The notes under the pieces: generated by a model | What the model saw: the letters and a program-made list of their open reading frames with translations, nothing else | Told to the model about the DNA's origin: nothing | Database searches by the model: none | DNA from: Actinomycetota bacterium | Lineage (GTDB): Bacteria > Actinomycetota > Actinomycetes > JACCUZ01 | DNA: 6,667 bases | Direction: 5' to 3' | Assembly (NCBI GenBank): GCA_030841245.1 | Contig: JAVEDG010000305.1 | Span: 1-6,667 of the forward strand | Program-made: the position numbers and the translations under genes | Part shown: positions 1 to 5,888 of the stretch, one piece after another | How the letters are laid out: each line of letters opens with the position of its first letter | Numbering within the stretch: the first letter of the stretch is position 1

Positions 1-220
1 GGGCGGCGTTGATCGCGCCATCGAGCGCTCCGCCCCCGGAGTAGGTGTTGGTCGCCTCGGCGCGCACACTCCCGGTGATGTCCTGGCCGGTCGCCGCGAA
101 CTGCAGGACGACGCCGATCCAGGCGCCGAAGATCATGAGGAACACCATGGCCAGGACGAGTGCACTTCCGTCGTCCGGTCGGCTCCGGACCGTCTTCAAC
201 CGCTCGCACAGCCAGGTCAC
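1..220 (-). CDS. PilX-like pilus assembly protein, N-terminal part (cut by left edge)
   Basis: Partial gene of which 73 codons are visible. It starts at GTG 220, which overlaps the stop of the preceding minor-pilin gene as GTGA. A strong AGGAGG lies five bases upstream (231-226) and fixes this start. A basic cytoplasmic leader of about 18 residues ends in DDG. A hydrophobic helix follows (residues 19-43, beginning SALVLAMVFLMIF), then a polar stretch with R53, Y60 and GGGALDGAINAA. This is the layout of PilX N-terminal-domain proteins: a G-x-ALVLA hydrophobic start, then a conserved region rich in R and A where the soluble domain begins. The position equivalent to the conserved Glu5 of classical pilins is Leu23, so this is not a standard major pilin. 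It is the last visible gene of the pilB-pilC-minor pilin operon, which supports a role in priming pilus assembly. The pilX assignment is an inference, because the body of the protein lies outside the window. Confidence 0.72.
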   Translation of the reverse strand, partial: MTWLCERLKTVRSRPDDGSALVLAMVFLMIFGAWIGVVLQFAATGQDITGSVRAEATNTYSGGGALDGAINAA

Positions 221-768
221 AGCGTCCTCCTGCGCCCGACCGCCGTGAAGGTGCCGCTGCCGTCGGTCACGGTGAGGGCGACGTTGGCCGCGAGGCCGCA
301 CCCGACCGTCACACCGGCGACAGACACGCAGGTGACGGCGGGAGTGCCGACGATGCCGTGTGCCGCGCTGACGTTGCTGGTCACAGTGCTGGCTGTGGCG
401 CAGTAGCGACGCTCGACCAGTCGTTCCGTGCCGGTGCTCAGGACCCATGAGGCGGCGCGGTCGACGGCAACGCCGGAGGAGCCGGTCTCGGTCCACCGCA
501 GTCGGACCAGCAGCGTGTCTCCGGCAAGCTCACAGGTCGTGTCGCTGCTGGTCGTGTCGACGGTCTTCGCGTTCTGGACGTCGCGCGTGAACAGGGACGG
601 CACGAGCTGGCGGTTCCGGCTGTCCGACAAGCTCGCGACGGTGGCGTCGGTCGTCTTCCAGCCGATGATCAGAGCGCCCGTCAGGACGGGGATGATCAGC
701 CCGCTGATCGCGAGGCAGACGAGGAGCTCCACCAGCGTGAGGCCGGCGTCGCGCCGCCCATCTCTCAC
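217..768 (-). CDS. PilW-like minor pilin/pseudopilin (class III-type prepilin signal)
   Basis: Protein of 183 residues. The reading frame stays open upstream, but GTG 768 is chosen for two reasons: it overlaps the previous gene's stop as GTGA, and GGGGAAG (783-777) lies eight bases upstream. It gives a nine-residue leader ending in Gly9. The prepilin site is G9|LTLVELLVCLA, with the conserved Glu at +5 (E14), followed by a hydrophobic helix to about residue 37. A prepilin peptidase should cut after Gly9; none is encoded in this window. The soluble domain runs from about residue 40 to 183 and is rich in Ser, Thr and Val, as expected for beta-sheet pilin heads. It has four extracytoplasmic cysteines (C79, C123, C147, C157), enough for two disulfides. 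Size, gene order and signal match PilW/PilJ-type minor pilins that initiate fibre assembly. The exact subtype cannot be settled from sequence alone. Confidence 0.82.
   Translation of the reverse strand: MRDGRRDAGLTLVELLVCLAISGLIIPVLTGALIIGWKTTDATVASLSDSRNRQLVPSLFTRDVQNAKTVDTTSSDTTCELAGDTLLVRLRWTETGSSGVAVDRAASWVLSTGTERLVERRYCATASTVTSNVSAAHGIVGTPAVTCVSVAGVTVGCGLAANVALTVTDGSGTFTAVGRRRTL
226..231 (-). promoter_or_regulatory. Strong ribosome binding site for the PilX-like gene
   Basis: A perfect AGGAGG on the minus strand, five bases before GTG 220 and inside the last codons of the PilW-like gene. It is the best Shine-Dalgarno match seen in the operon and supports the truncated left-edge frame being a real gene. 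Confidence 0.75.
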
Positions 769-1178
769 GGCGCTCGCTTCCCCACGCGCAACGACTCGGA
801 GTCCTGTCCGTCGGTGGCCGACATGGAGAGAGTGACCCGCTGAAGCCCGCTGTCGGTGCCGCAGGTCGAGCCGAAGGTGCTGGTCGAGACGCTCCAGTAG
901 GTCACCGTCATCGAGGAGGTCCAGCCGGTCGGCGTGGTGAAGCCCGAGGCGGGATACGAGGAGGCGCATGCCGCGTATGTGTCGCCGGCAACGGCCTCGG
1001 CGTAGGCGCGCACCGCCGTCTGCCCGTCCGCCTGACGACGGTCCAGGTCACCGACCCGGATGGAGGTCATCATCCCGCCCACCACGGACAGCACCCCGAT
1101 GCCGAGCATCGCAATCGCGAGGATCGTCTCCACCAGGCTGAAGCCGTCAGCGACATCGCGGGCGGGCTGCGAGGTCAT
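765..1178 (-). CDS. PilV-like minor pilin/pseudopilin (prepilin-type N-terminal cleavage/methylation domain)
   Basis: Protein of 137 residues whose ATG (1178) overlaps the pilC stop as ATGA. Upstream there is only a weak GGGA, so translation probably depends on ribosomes arriving from pilC. A 12-residue leader ends in Gly12. The prepilin peptidase site is G12|FSLVETILAIA, with Phe at +1, the residue that is N-methylated in mature pilins, and Glu at +5 (E17). A hydrophobic helix follows to about residue 37, then an amphipathic R/A-rich segment (RRQADGQTAVRAYAEAVA, 47-64). The small Ser/Thr-rich head contains two cysteines (C71 and C106) that could form one disulfide. Length and place in the operon fit a PilV/PilI-type minor pilin. 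It ends in a 4-base overlap with the PilW-like gene. The prepilin assignment is secure; the PilV label is a best guess. Confidence 0.85.
   Translation of the reverse strand: MTSQPARDVADGFSLVETILAIAMLGIGVLSVVGGMMTSIRVGDLDRRQADGQTAVRAYAEAVAGDTYAACASSYPASGFTTPTGWTSSMTVTYWSVSTSTFGSTCGTDSGLQRVTLSMSATDGQDSESLRVGKRAP
777..783 (-). promoter_or_regulatory. Ribosome binding site deciding the GTG start of the PilW-like gene
   Basis: GGGGAAG on the minus strand, eight bases before GTG 768, lying within the end of the preceding gene. With the GTGA stop/start overlap it fixes a start that would otherwise be missed, because the frame stays open far upstream. Confidence 0.7.
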
Positions 1179-2284
1179 TTCCCGACATTCCCATAGATGC
1201 CGTACATGGCCGAGACCATGGCGAGGGCCACGAAGCCCACGATCCCGCCCATGACGAGCAGCACTGCGGGCTCCATCAGGGTGGTGATCTGCTTGACCTT
1301 CTCGTCGAGCTCCTTCTCGTAGAACTCGGCCACCACGTCGAGCTGTTCGTCGAGCGATCCCGTGTCCTCGCCGACGCGCATCATCTGCATGGCAGCGGCC
1401 GGGAAGATGTCGCTGTCCGCCAGCGGCCCGCTGATGCCCTCGCCGCTGAGCATGCGTTCGCGTGCCTTGGCGAGTGCGATCTTCGCCGGGCCGTTGTTGG
1501 TAGCGCCCGCGGCGACGGTCATGGCCTCACCGAGCGGCACACCCGCCTGCAGCATCGCGGCGAACACCCGGGCGAAACGTTCCACGACGGAGTACTGCAA
1601 GGCCTTGCCCAGCACAGGCAGCCGCAGCACGATCCGGTCCTTGGCCAGACGCCCGCGGTCTGTGCCTAGGAGTCTCCAGCCGCCCACACCCGCACCGGCA
1701 GCACCGATCAGGAGGGCCCACCACCAGTGCTGGACGAGGTCCGAGAGGCCCAGCAGCATCCGGGTCGGGAGCGGCAGCTGCTGGTGGAAGGACGCGAAGA
1801 AGACCTTGAACTTGGGCAGCACGAAGGTCACGAGCAGGAGTGACACCGCCACCGAGAGCACCACCACCACCATCGGGTAGCTCATCGCAGATCGGATCTT
1901 CCGCTTGGCCTCCACCTCGCGCTCCACATAGACCGTGAGCCGATCGAGCACCACGTCGAGGTTTCCGGTCAGCTCGGATGACCGGACCATGCTTCGGTAG
2001 GCCTCGGGGAACACCTTGGGATGACGGTCGAACGCCTCGCCGAGAGGGCTGCCCTGGCGCAGCTGGTCGGCGACGTCGTCGAGGGTTCGCCGCAACGTCG
2101 TGTTGCCCGTGTCCCGGGCCAGCAGAGTGAGGCCGTCCAGGATCGGGATGCCGGCCCGCAGGAACGCCGCGAGCTGGCGCGAGAGATGCATCAGGTCCTT
2201 GCCCTTGACGCGCGCGGGCATGACCTCCCGTGGCTCGCGTCGGACCTTGGGGGCTGGCGTGATCCGGATCGTCGTGTCGGCCAT
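1175..2284 (-). CDS. pilC: PilC/GspF-type inner-membrane platform protein of the type IV pilus
   Basis: Protein of 369 residues from ATG 2284, one base after the pilB stop. An ATG at 2296 would add four residues and overlap pilB; it has GGAGGT 14 bases upstream, so the start is not fully settled. There are two GspF domains, about residues 32-157 and 233-360, each opening with the family signature (RQLAAFLRAGIPILDGL, then ERFARVFAAMLQAGVPLGEAM). Three membrane helices lie near 136-157, 186-205 and 340-362. Other family motifs are SELTGNLDVVLDRL and GEDTGSLDEQL. In T4P systems PilC sits in the cytoplasmic membrane, is turned by the PilB and PilT ATPases, and feeds pilins into the fibre. Unusually, the roughly 50-60-residue N-terminal region of typical PilC proteins (F-x-Y-x-A-x-D-x-x-G, then a small alpha/beta segment) is absent. 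Only about 30 basic, Pro/Arg-rich residues precede the first GspF domain. Confidence 0.93.
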   Translation of the reverse strand: MADTTIRITPAPKVRREPREVMPARVKGKDLMHLSRQLAAFLRAGIPILDGLTLLARDTGNTTLRRTLDDVADQLRQGSPLGEAFDRHPKVFPEAYRSMVRSSELTGNLDVVLDRLTVYVEREVEAKRKIRSAMSYPMVVVVLSVAVSLLLVTFVLPKFKVFFASFHQQLPLPTRMLLGLSDLVQHWWWALLIGAAGAGVGGWRLLGTDRGRLAKDRIVLRLPVLGKALQYSVVERFARVFAAMLQAGVPLGEAMTVAAGATNNGPAKIALAKARERMLSGEGISGPLADSDIFPAAAMQMMRVGEDTGSLDEQLDVVAEFYEKELDEKVKQITTLMEPAVLLVMGGIVGFVALAMVSAMYGIYGNVGK

Positions 2285-2285
2285 C

Positions 2286-3998
2286 TCAGAGCACATAGAT
2301 TCCGCGGATGACCTCCGCGATAGTGGTGACGCCGGCGCCGACCGCGAGGACTGCCTCGTGCTGCAGCGTTCGCGTTCCCTCGGTGATGGCGAGCGCCCGC
2401 ACCTGGTCGTGGGTGGGCTTCGTCACCACCAGCGCGCGCATCGCCGGCGTCATACGGAGCAGCTCGTACACCCCGATGCGGTCCTGGTAACCGGTCTGTG
2501 CGCAGAACATGCAGCCTTGGCCGTGCCAGAATCCCCCGTCGGGCACGACCCCCCCGGCCCCGATGAAGTACTCGAGCTCCTCGGCGGATGGTGAGAAGGG
2601 TCGGCGGCACTGGTCGCAGATGCGCCGCAGCAGACGCTGGCTGACCACTCCGGCCACCGCAGATCCCACCACGTAGGCCTCGATGTCCATGTCGATGAAC
2701 CGGAGCAGCGCAGCGGCACTGTCCGTCGCATGCAGCGAGGTCATGACGAAGTGACCCGTGAGTGCGGCCTGGGCCGCGATGCGCGCCGTCTCGGTGTCTC
2801 GTATCTCCCCGACGAGGATGACGTCGGGGTCCTGGCGCAGGATGGACCGCAATCCGCTCGCGAAGCTGATGCCGGCCGGCTCGTTGATCTGGATCTGGTT
2901 GATCGAGGGGACGACGTATTCGACCGGGTCCTCGATCGTCATGATGTTGACCTCGGTGCCGTTGAGCTCGCCCATCGTGGCGTACAGGCTGGTCGTCTTG
3001 CCGCTGCCGGTAGGCCCCGCGCAGATCACCATGCCGAACGGTGCGCGCACCATCGCCGAGAAGACCTGGTAGGTGTCCGCCGGCATGCCGAGCTCGGACA
3101 ACCGGAACGATGTCGCGGACTTGTCCAGCAGCCGTAGCACGACCTTCTCCCCACCCACAGTTCCCGTGCTGGCGACCCGGACGTCGAGCTGGCGTCCCTC
3201 GATCTCGGTGGTGAACTGGCCGTCCTGGGAACGCCGCCGCTCGACGATGTTCATGCCCGCGAGGACCTTCAGCCGACTCACCACGGCGCCGCCCATCGCG
3301 CCGGGGAGGGTGAGGACGTCGTGCAACACACCGTCGATGCGGAACCGAACCCGTGACATCGTGTCCATCGGCTCGATGTGCACGTCCGAGGCACGGTCCC
3401 GCAAGGCCTGGGTGAGCACGATGGTGACCACCTGGACGACCGGCGCGTTCTCGTCGACGGTGGCCGCGGTGGTCGTGGACGAGGACCGTCCGGACATGCT
3501 GGCCTGGAACGCGTCGACGTGTTGACCGATGCCGGTCAGGGCTCGGTAGCCACGGTCGATGGCCCGTTTGATGTCGGTCGAGCTGGCGACCGTCAGCGCC
3601 ACCGGCATGCCGGTGAGCGCCCGGAGCTGTTCGAGGGCGTCGTCGCTGGGGTCCGCGACGGCGACCTCGAGGGTGCCGTTCGTGAGCTGGAGCGGCAGGG
3701 CGAGCAAGGAGCGGGCGGAAGCCTCCGGGAGCAGGAATAGGGCCTCGGGCACCGGAGCCCGGTGCCGGAGATCGATCACGGCGACGCCGAAGTGCTCCCC
3801 CAGCGCCGTGGCCAGGTCGCGTTCGTCCACGGCGCCGAGCTCGACGAGCAGGGCTCCGAGACGCTTGCCGGAGACGCGTTGCTTGAGCAGGGCGTCGTCG
3901 AGCTTCTCCCGGGTCAGGAGCTTGGAGTCCACGAGGATCTCGCCCAGGAAGCGACGTGCCGGAGCAGGCGGGGCGCCGGTCGCCACAGGCGTGGTCAT
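2286..3998 (-). CDS. pilB: PilB/GspE-type type IV pilus extension ATPase with MshEN-like N-terminal domain
   Basis: Protein of 570 residues. ATG 3998 is chosen because AGGAG (4013-4009) lies ten bases upstream; the frame stays open to an ATG at 4076, but that extension has no family similarity. Residues 17-40 and 46-69 are two 24-residue repeats of the L-G-x-x-L...L-x-x-A-L-x-x-Q type five residues apart, the arrangement of MshEN domains. A Ser/Thr-rich linker (about 170-182) leads to the motor. Its N2 part includes SDVHIEP (204-210). The motor has Walker A GPTGSGKTT (328-336), Asp box IMTIEDPVEY (352-361), Walker B DVILVGEIRD (392-401) and His box GHFVMTSLHATD (415-426). A tetracysteine zinc site is formed by C461, C464, C496 and C499, typical of PilB/GspE and absent from PilT. 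All key residues are present, so it should be an active hexameric ATPase driving pilin polymerisation from the cytoplasmic face of PilC. It heads the minus-strand operon. A type II secretion role is possible in principle, but the divergent pilT favours T4P. Confidence 0.95.
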   Translation of the reverse strand: MTTPVATGAPPAPARRFLGEILVDSKLLTREKLDDALLKQRVSGKRLGALLVELGAVDERDLATALGEHFGVAVIDLRHRAPVPEALFLLPEASARSLLALPLQLTNGTLEVAVADPSDDALEQLRALTGMPVALTVASSTDIKRAIDRGYRALTGIGQHVDAFQASMSGRSSSTTTAATVDENAPVVQVVTIVLTQALRDRASDVHIEPMDTMSRVRFRIDGVLHDVLTLPGAMGGAVVSRLKVLAGMNIVERRRSQDGQFTTEIEGRQLDVRVASTGTVGGEKVVLRLLDKSATSFRLSELGMPADTYQVFSAMVRAPFGMVICAGPTGSGKTTSLYATMGELNGTEVNIMTIEDPVEYVVPSINQIQINEPAGISFASGLRSILRQDPDVILVGEIRDTETARIAAQAALTGHFVMTSLHATDSAAALLRFIDMDIEAYVVGSAVAGVVSQRLLRRICDQCRRPFSPSAEELEYFIGAGGVVPDGGFWHGQGCMFCAQTGYQDRIGVYELLRMTPAMRALVVTKPTHDQVRALAITEGTRTLQHEAVLAVGAGVTTIAEVIRGIYVL

Positions 3999-4008
3999 CG
4001 TCGTCTCG

Positions 4009-4013
4009 CTCCT
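4009..4013 (-). promoter_or_regulatory. Ribosome binding site deciding the pilB start
   Basis: AGGAG on the minus strand, ten bases before ATG 3998, inside a purine-rich GGGAGGTAGGAG stretch. It supports the 570-residue form of PilB over the 596-residue extension that begins at 4076. Confidence 0.75.
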
Positions 4014-4032
4014 ACCTCCCTGGTCGCGCCAC

Positions 4033-4075
4033 TGTTGCGTCACTCGAACGGCCGAGTGACATGACTCCAGCAACA
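4033..4075. promoter_or_regulatory. Nested inverted repeat in the pilB/pilT divergent gap (candidate operator)
   Basis: The 119-base space between the pilB and pilT starts must hold both divergent promoters. Within it GTCACTCG (4039-4046) is mirrored exactly by CGAGTGAC (4053-4060) across six bases. The adjoining TGTTGC (4033-4038) is mirrored by GCAACA (4070-4075), giving 14 bases of paired sequence with a 9-base insertion on one side. A further ATGACT (4061-4066)/AGTCAT (4081-4086) pair overlaps it. The placement suggests a site for a regulator controlling both motors, or a hairpin in the pilB leader. I see no convincing -35/-10 pair on either strand. Confidence 0.45.
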
Positions 4076-4117
4076 TCGACAGTCATTCGGGAACCTTGAC
4101 CTGACAGACTCGGTGCG

Positions 4118-5200
4118 GTGACCGACGGGCAGCAGGACATGGACGTGGACCAGGTGCGCGAGCAGCTCCTGACGGCGCTGTGGGATCGGCGCGGTTCCGA
4201 CCTCATGCTGACGCCCGGGGCGGCTCCCCTGCTGAGGGTCGACGGAGAGCTGCGGCGGCTGGACGGCTGGGAGGCGCTGACCCCGCAGTCCACCGCCGCG
4301 TTGTTGCGCGGGATGCTCACCGAGGGGCAGCGCAAGGACTTCGAGACCTCGCGCGAGATCGACTTCTCGTTCGGTTGGCAGGATCGTGCTCGATTCCGGG
4401 TGAACGGCTTCCAACAGCGCGGCTCGGTGGCCATCGCGTTGCGCCTCATCCCGTACGAGCTTCCGGACCTGGAGGCACTCGGCGTACCCGAAGTCGTCCG
4501 CGCGTTCGCCGACCTGCATCAGGGGTTGGTCCTGGTGACCGGTCCGACCGGTTCAGGCAAGTCCACGACGCTGGCCGCCCTGCTCGACAGAGTCAACCGC
4601 ACTCGACCGTGTCACATCCTGACGATCGAGGACCCGATCGAGTACATGCACCACCATCAGCTGGCCGCGGTGAACCAGCGTGAGGTCGGCACGGACACCG
4701 AGAGCTTCCCCCGAGCGCTGCGCTCCGCCCTGCGAGAGGATCCCGACGTCCTCCTGGTCGGTGAGATGCGCGACCTCGAGACCATCCACACGGCCCTGAC
4801 CATCGCCGAGACCGGCCACCTGGTGTTCGCGACCCTGCACACCAACGACACGGCCCAGGCGCTGGACCGGGTCGTCGACGTCTTTCCGGCCGAGCAACAG
4901 GCGCAGATCAGGGTGCAGCTGGCGGGCGCGTTGACGGGCATCGTCTACCAGCGGTTGCTGCCCAGGACCGGAGGCGGCCGGGTCGCGGCGTACGAAGTGC
5001 TCGTCGCCACCCCAGCGGTGCGCAACATGATCCGGGAGGGCAAGACCCGCCAGCTGCGCAACGCGCTGGCAACGGGTTCCCGCGACGGCATGCAGACCCT
5101 CGAGCAGTCCCTGTCCCAGCTCGTGGCCGCCGGGGCACTGGACCGTGAGATCGCGGTCGCCGCCAGCCTGTTCCCGCAGGAGCTCGCAGAACTGGCTTGA
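4118..5200 (+). CDS. pilT: PilT-type twitching motility/pilus retraction ATPase
   Basis: Protein of 360 residues. Motifs in order are SDLMLTPGAAPLLRVDGEL (27-45, the usual PilT N-terminal signature), Walker A GPTGSGKST (142-150), Asp box ILTIEDPIEY (167-176), Walker B DVLLVGEMRD (210-219) and His box GHLVFATLHTND (233-244). AVRNMIREGK (300-309) matches the AIRNLIRE motif needed for retraction. There is no tetracysteine motif, as expected for PilT rather than PilB. The length is close to the family norm. PilT depolymerises the pilus through PilC, powering twitching motility, surface attachment or DNA uptake. It is transcribed away from pilB across a 119-base gap. GTG 4118 has no recognisable Shine-Dalgarno sequence. 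An in-frame ATG at 4139 would remove seven residues without touching the conserved region and is an equally plausible start. Confidence 0.94.
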   Translation: MTDGQQDMDVDQVREQLLTALWDRRGSDLMLTPGAAPLLRVDGELRRLDGWEALTPQSTAALLRGMLTEGQRKDFETSREIDFSFGWQDRARFRVNGFQQRGSVAIALRLIPYELPDLEALGVPEVVRAFADLHQGLVLVTGPTGSGKSTTLAALLDRVNRTRPCHILTIEDPIEYMHHHQLAAVNQREVGTDTESFPRALRSALREDPDVLLVGEMRDLETIHTALTIAETGHLVFATLHTNDTAQALDRVVDVFPAEQQAQIRVQLAGALTGIVYQRLLPRTGGGRVAAYEVLVATPAVRNMIREGKTRQLRNALATGSRDGMQTLEQSLSQLVAAGALDREIAVAASLFPQELAELA

Positions 5201-5394
5201 GCGAGTGCCCGGCTGCAGGCGACCCGAGGCCGCCGCCGGGCCGGGGCAGGTCATGTCGATTTCTCCGGCGTGCGGTTCGTCGTAGGGGTGTCGACCGAGC
5301 GGTCGATACCGCCCGCCTGAGGCCACATGGACGATCCCGTCCTGAGCCGGACCACGGCCTGCCGACGGCGATCTCGAGACAAGGACGAACCGTC
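5201..5394. other. Intergenic region between pilT and the VOC gene
   Basis: No credible gene lies in this 194-base gap. After the pilT stop there is a GC-rich inverted repeat, GCCCGGC (5207-5213) with GCCGGGC (5235-5241). Its loop is 21 bases and no T-run follows, so it is at best a weak termination hairpin. The 5291-5306 palindrome lies further on. No convincing promoter elements are recognisable. Confidence 0.5.
5291..5306. promoter_or_regulatory. 16-base palindrome upstream of the VOC gene (candidate operator)
   Basis: TCGACCG (5291-5297) and CGGTCGA (5300-5306) are perfect inverted arms around a 2-base centre, 88 bases before the VOC start. A second overlapping pair, GCGGT (5299-5303) and ACCGC (5308-5312), reuses one half-site, so three ACCG/CGGT half-sites sit side by side. 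Short symmetric sites like this are typical of TetR- or MarR-type operators, but no regulator gene is visible here. Confidence 0.4.
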
Positions 5395-5745
5395 ATGGCA
5401 CACCCCGTGATCCACACTGAGATCCGCTCGGCCGACCCTGACGCCACGCGCGCCTTCTTCGGCGAGCTCTTCGGCTGGAAGGTGGCCTCGGAGGGGGCCT
5501 TCCCGGGCTACACCTTCATCGACACCGGTGCCGAGGGAGGCCCGTACGTCGCGATCAGCCCGCGCCAGGGCGCCGAGGACGAGGTGCTGTTCTTCGTCGG
5601 GGTCGAGGACGTCGCCGCCGCGCTGGAGCGGGCCGAGCAGCTCGGTGGGACGATCGTGCAGCCTGCACAACAGGTGCCCGGCACCAGTTTCGGTGTGTTC
5701 GCCGACGCACAGGGCCACAAGGTCGGCGTCGCTGCCGCCGGGTGA
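5395..5745 (+). CDS. VOC-superfamily (glyoxalase/bleomycin-resistance/dioxygenase fold) protein
   Basis: Protein of 116 residues. ATG 5395 is preceded by AAGGA (5381-5385) at nine bases. The frame is open further upstream, but that stretch is Arg/Pro-rich and has no family features. The N terminus VIHTEIRSADPDATRAFFGELFGWKV (5-30) is the first beta-alpha unit of a VOC module: His7 and Glu9 on the first strand, then the AFFGELFGW helix. The C-terminal FGVFADAQGHKVGV (about 99-112) is the usual last strand and D-x-x-G-(N/H) turn. Only one beta-alpha-beta-beta-beta domain pair is present, so it probably works as a dimer. Family members range from metal-dependent lyases and dioxygenases to drug-binding resistance proteins, and the substrate cannot be told here. 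It is likely cytoplasmic, with no signal peptide. It follows pilT on the same strand after 194 bases and is probably an independent unit. Confidence 0.88.
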   Translation: MAHPVIHTEIRSADPDATRAFFGELFGWKVASEGAFPGYTFIDTGAEGGPYVAISPRQGAEDEVLFFVGVEDVAAALERAEQLGGTIVQPAQQVPGTSFGVFADAQGHKVGVAAAG

Positions 5746-5888
5746 CGCCCTGAGCCCGGTGTGGCGAGACCGTGACGCGTTCGAAACCGGATCGTCACCA
5801 CGGCTGACCGAGGCGTCGGTGATGCGCCGACGGTGGACGTACGCTGTGCCTCGCACCGGGCAGTGGGGGTCGAGAAGGGCAGCGCTTC
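5746..5888. other. Intergenic region before the ABC permease with small inverted repeats and a possible -10 box
   Basis: This 143-base gap contains GTGACG (5772-5777) paired with CGTCAC (5793-5798) across 15 bases, a possible hairpin after the VOC gene with no T-run. A tighter repeat, CGTCGG (5814-5819) with CCGACG (5827-5832), is separated by seven bases. TACGCT (5840-5845), 43 bases before the permease start, fits the actinobacterial TAnnnT -10 pattern, but no good -35 lies at normal spacing. If this is the promoter, the tighter repeat would cover its -35 region and could be an operator. Confidence 0.3.

Noticed and set aside
769..969. 67-codon upstream extension of the PilW-like frame
   Set aside because: It is an out-of-frame reading of the PilV-like gene, rich in Arg, Leu and His. 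The GTG at 768 with its ribosome site and stop/start overlap gives a normal prepilin leader.
1855..1875. Short CCA/CAC-like repetition that might be a microsatellite
   Set aside because: It encodes the Val-rich membrane helix of PilC and is explained by codon choice.
2730..3137. 135-codon plus-strand open frame opposite pilB
   Set aside because: Complementary-strand shadow rich in Asp, Arg and Gly; the minus strand holds the Walker A, Walker B, Asp box and His box motifs.
3999..4076. 26-codon N-terminal extension of pilB to an ATG at 4076
   Set aside because: It crosses the divergent gap and its inverted repeat, has no family similarity, and a proper ribosome site sits before ATG 3998.
5207..5241. 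Possible intrinsic terminator after pilT
   Set aside because: The stem is only seven bases with a 21-base loop and no T-run follows, so it is not called as a terminator.
4553..5326. 257-codon open frame on the minus strand opposite pilT
   Set aside because: It lies antisense to the conserved PilT motor motifs and shows no recognisable motif of its own.
5197..5394. 66-codon upstream extension of the VOC frame
   Set aside because: It is Arg/Pro-rich without VOC features and covers an intergenic palindrome. ATG 5395 has a good ribosome site and begins exactly at the conserved fold.
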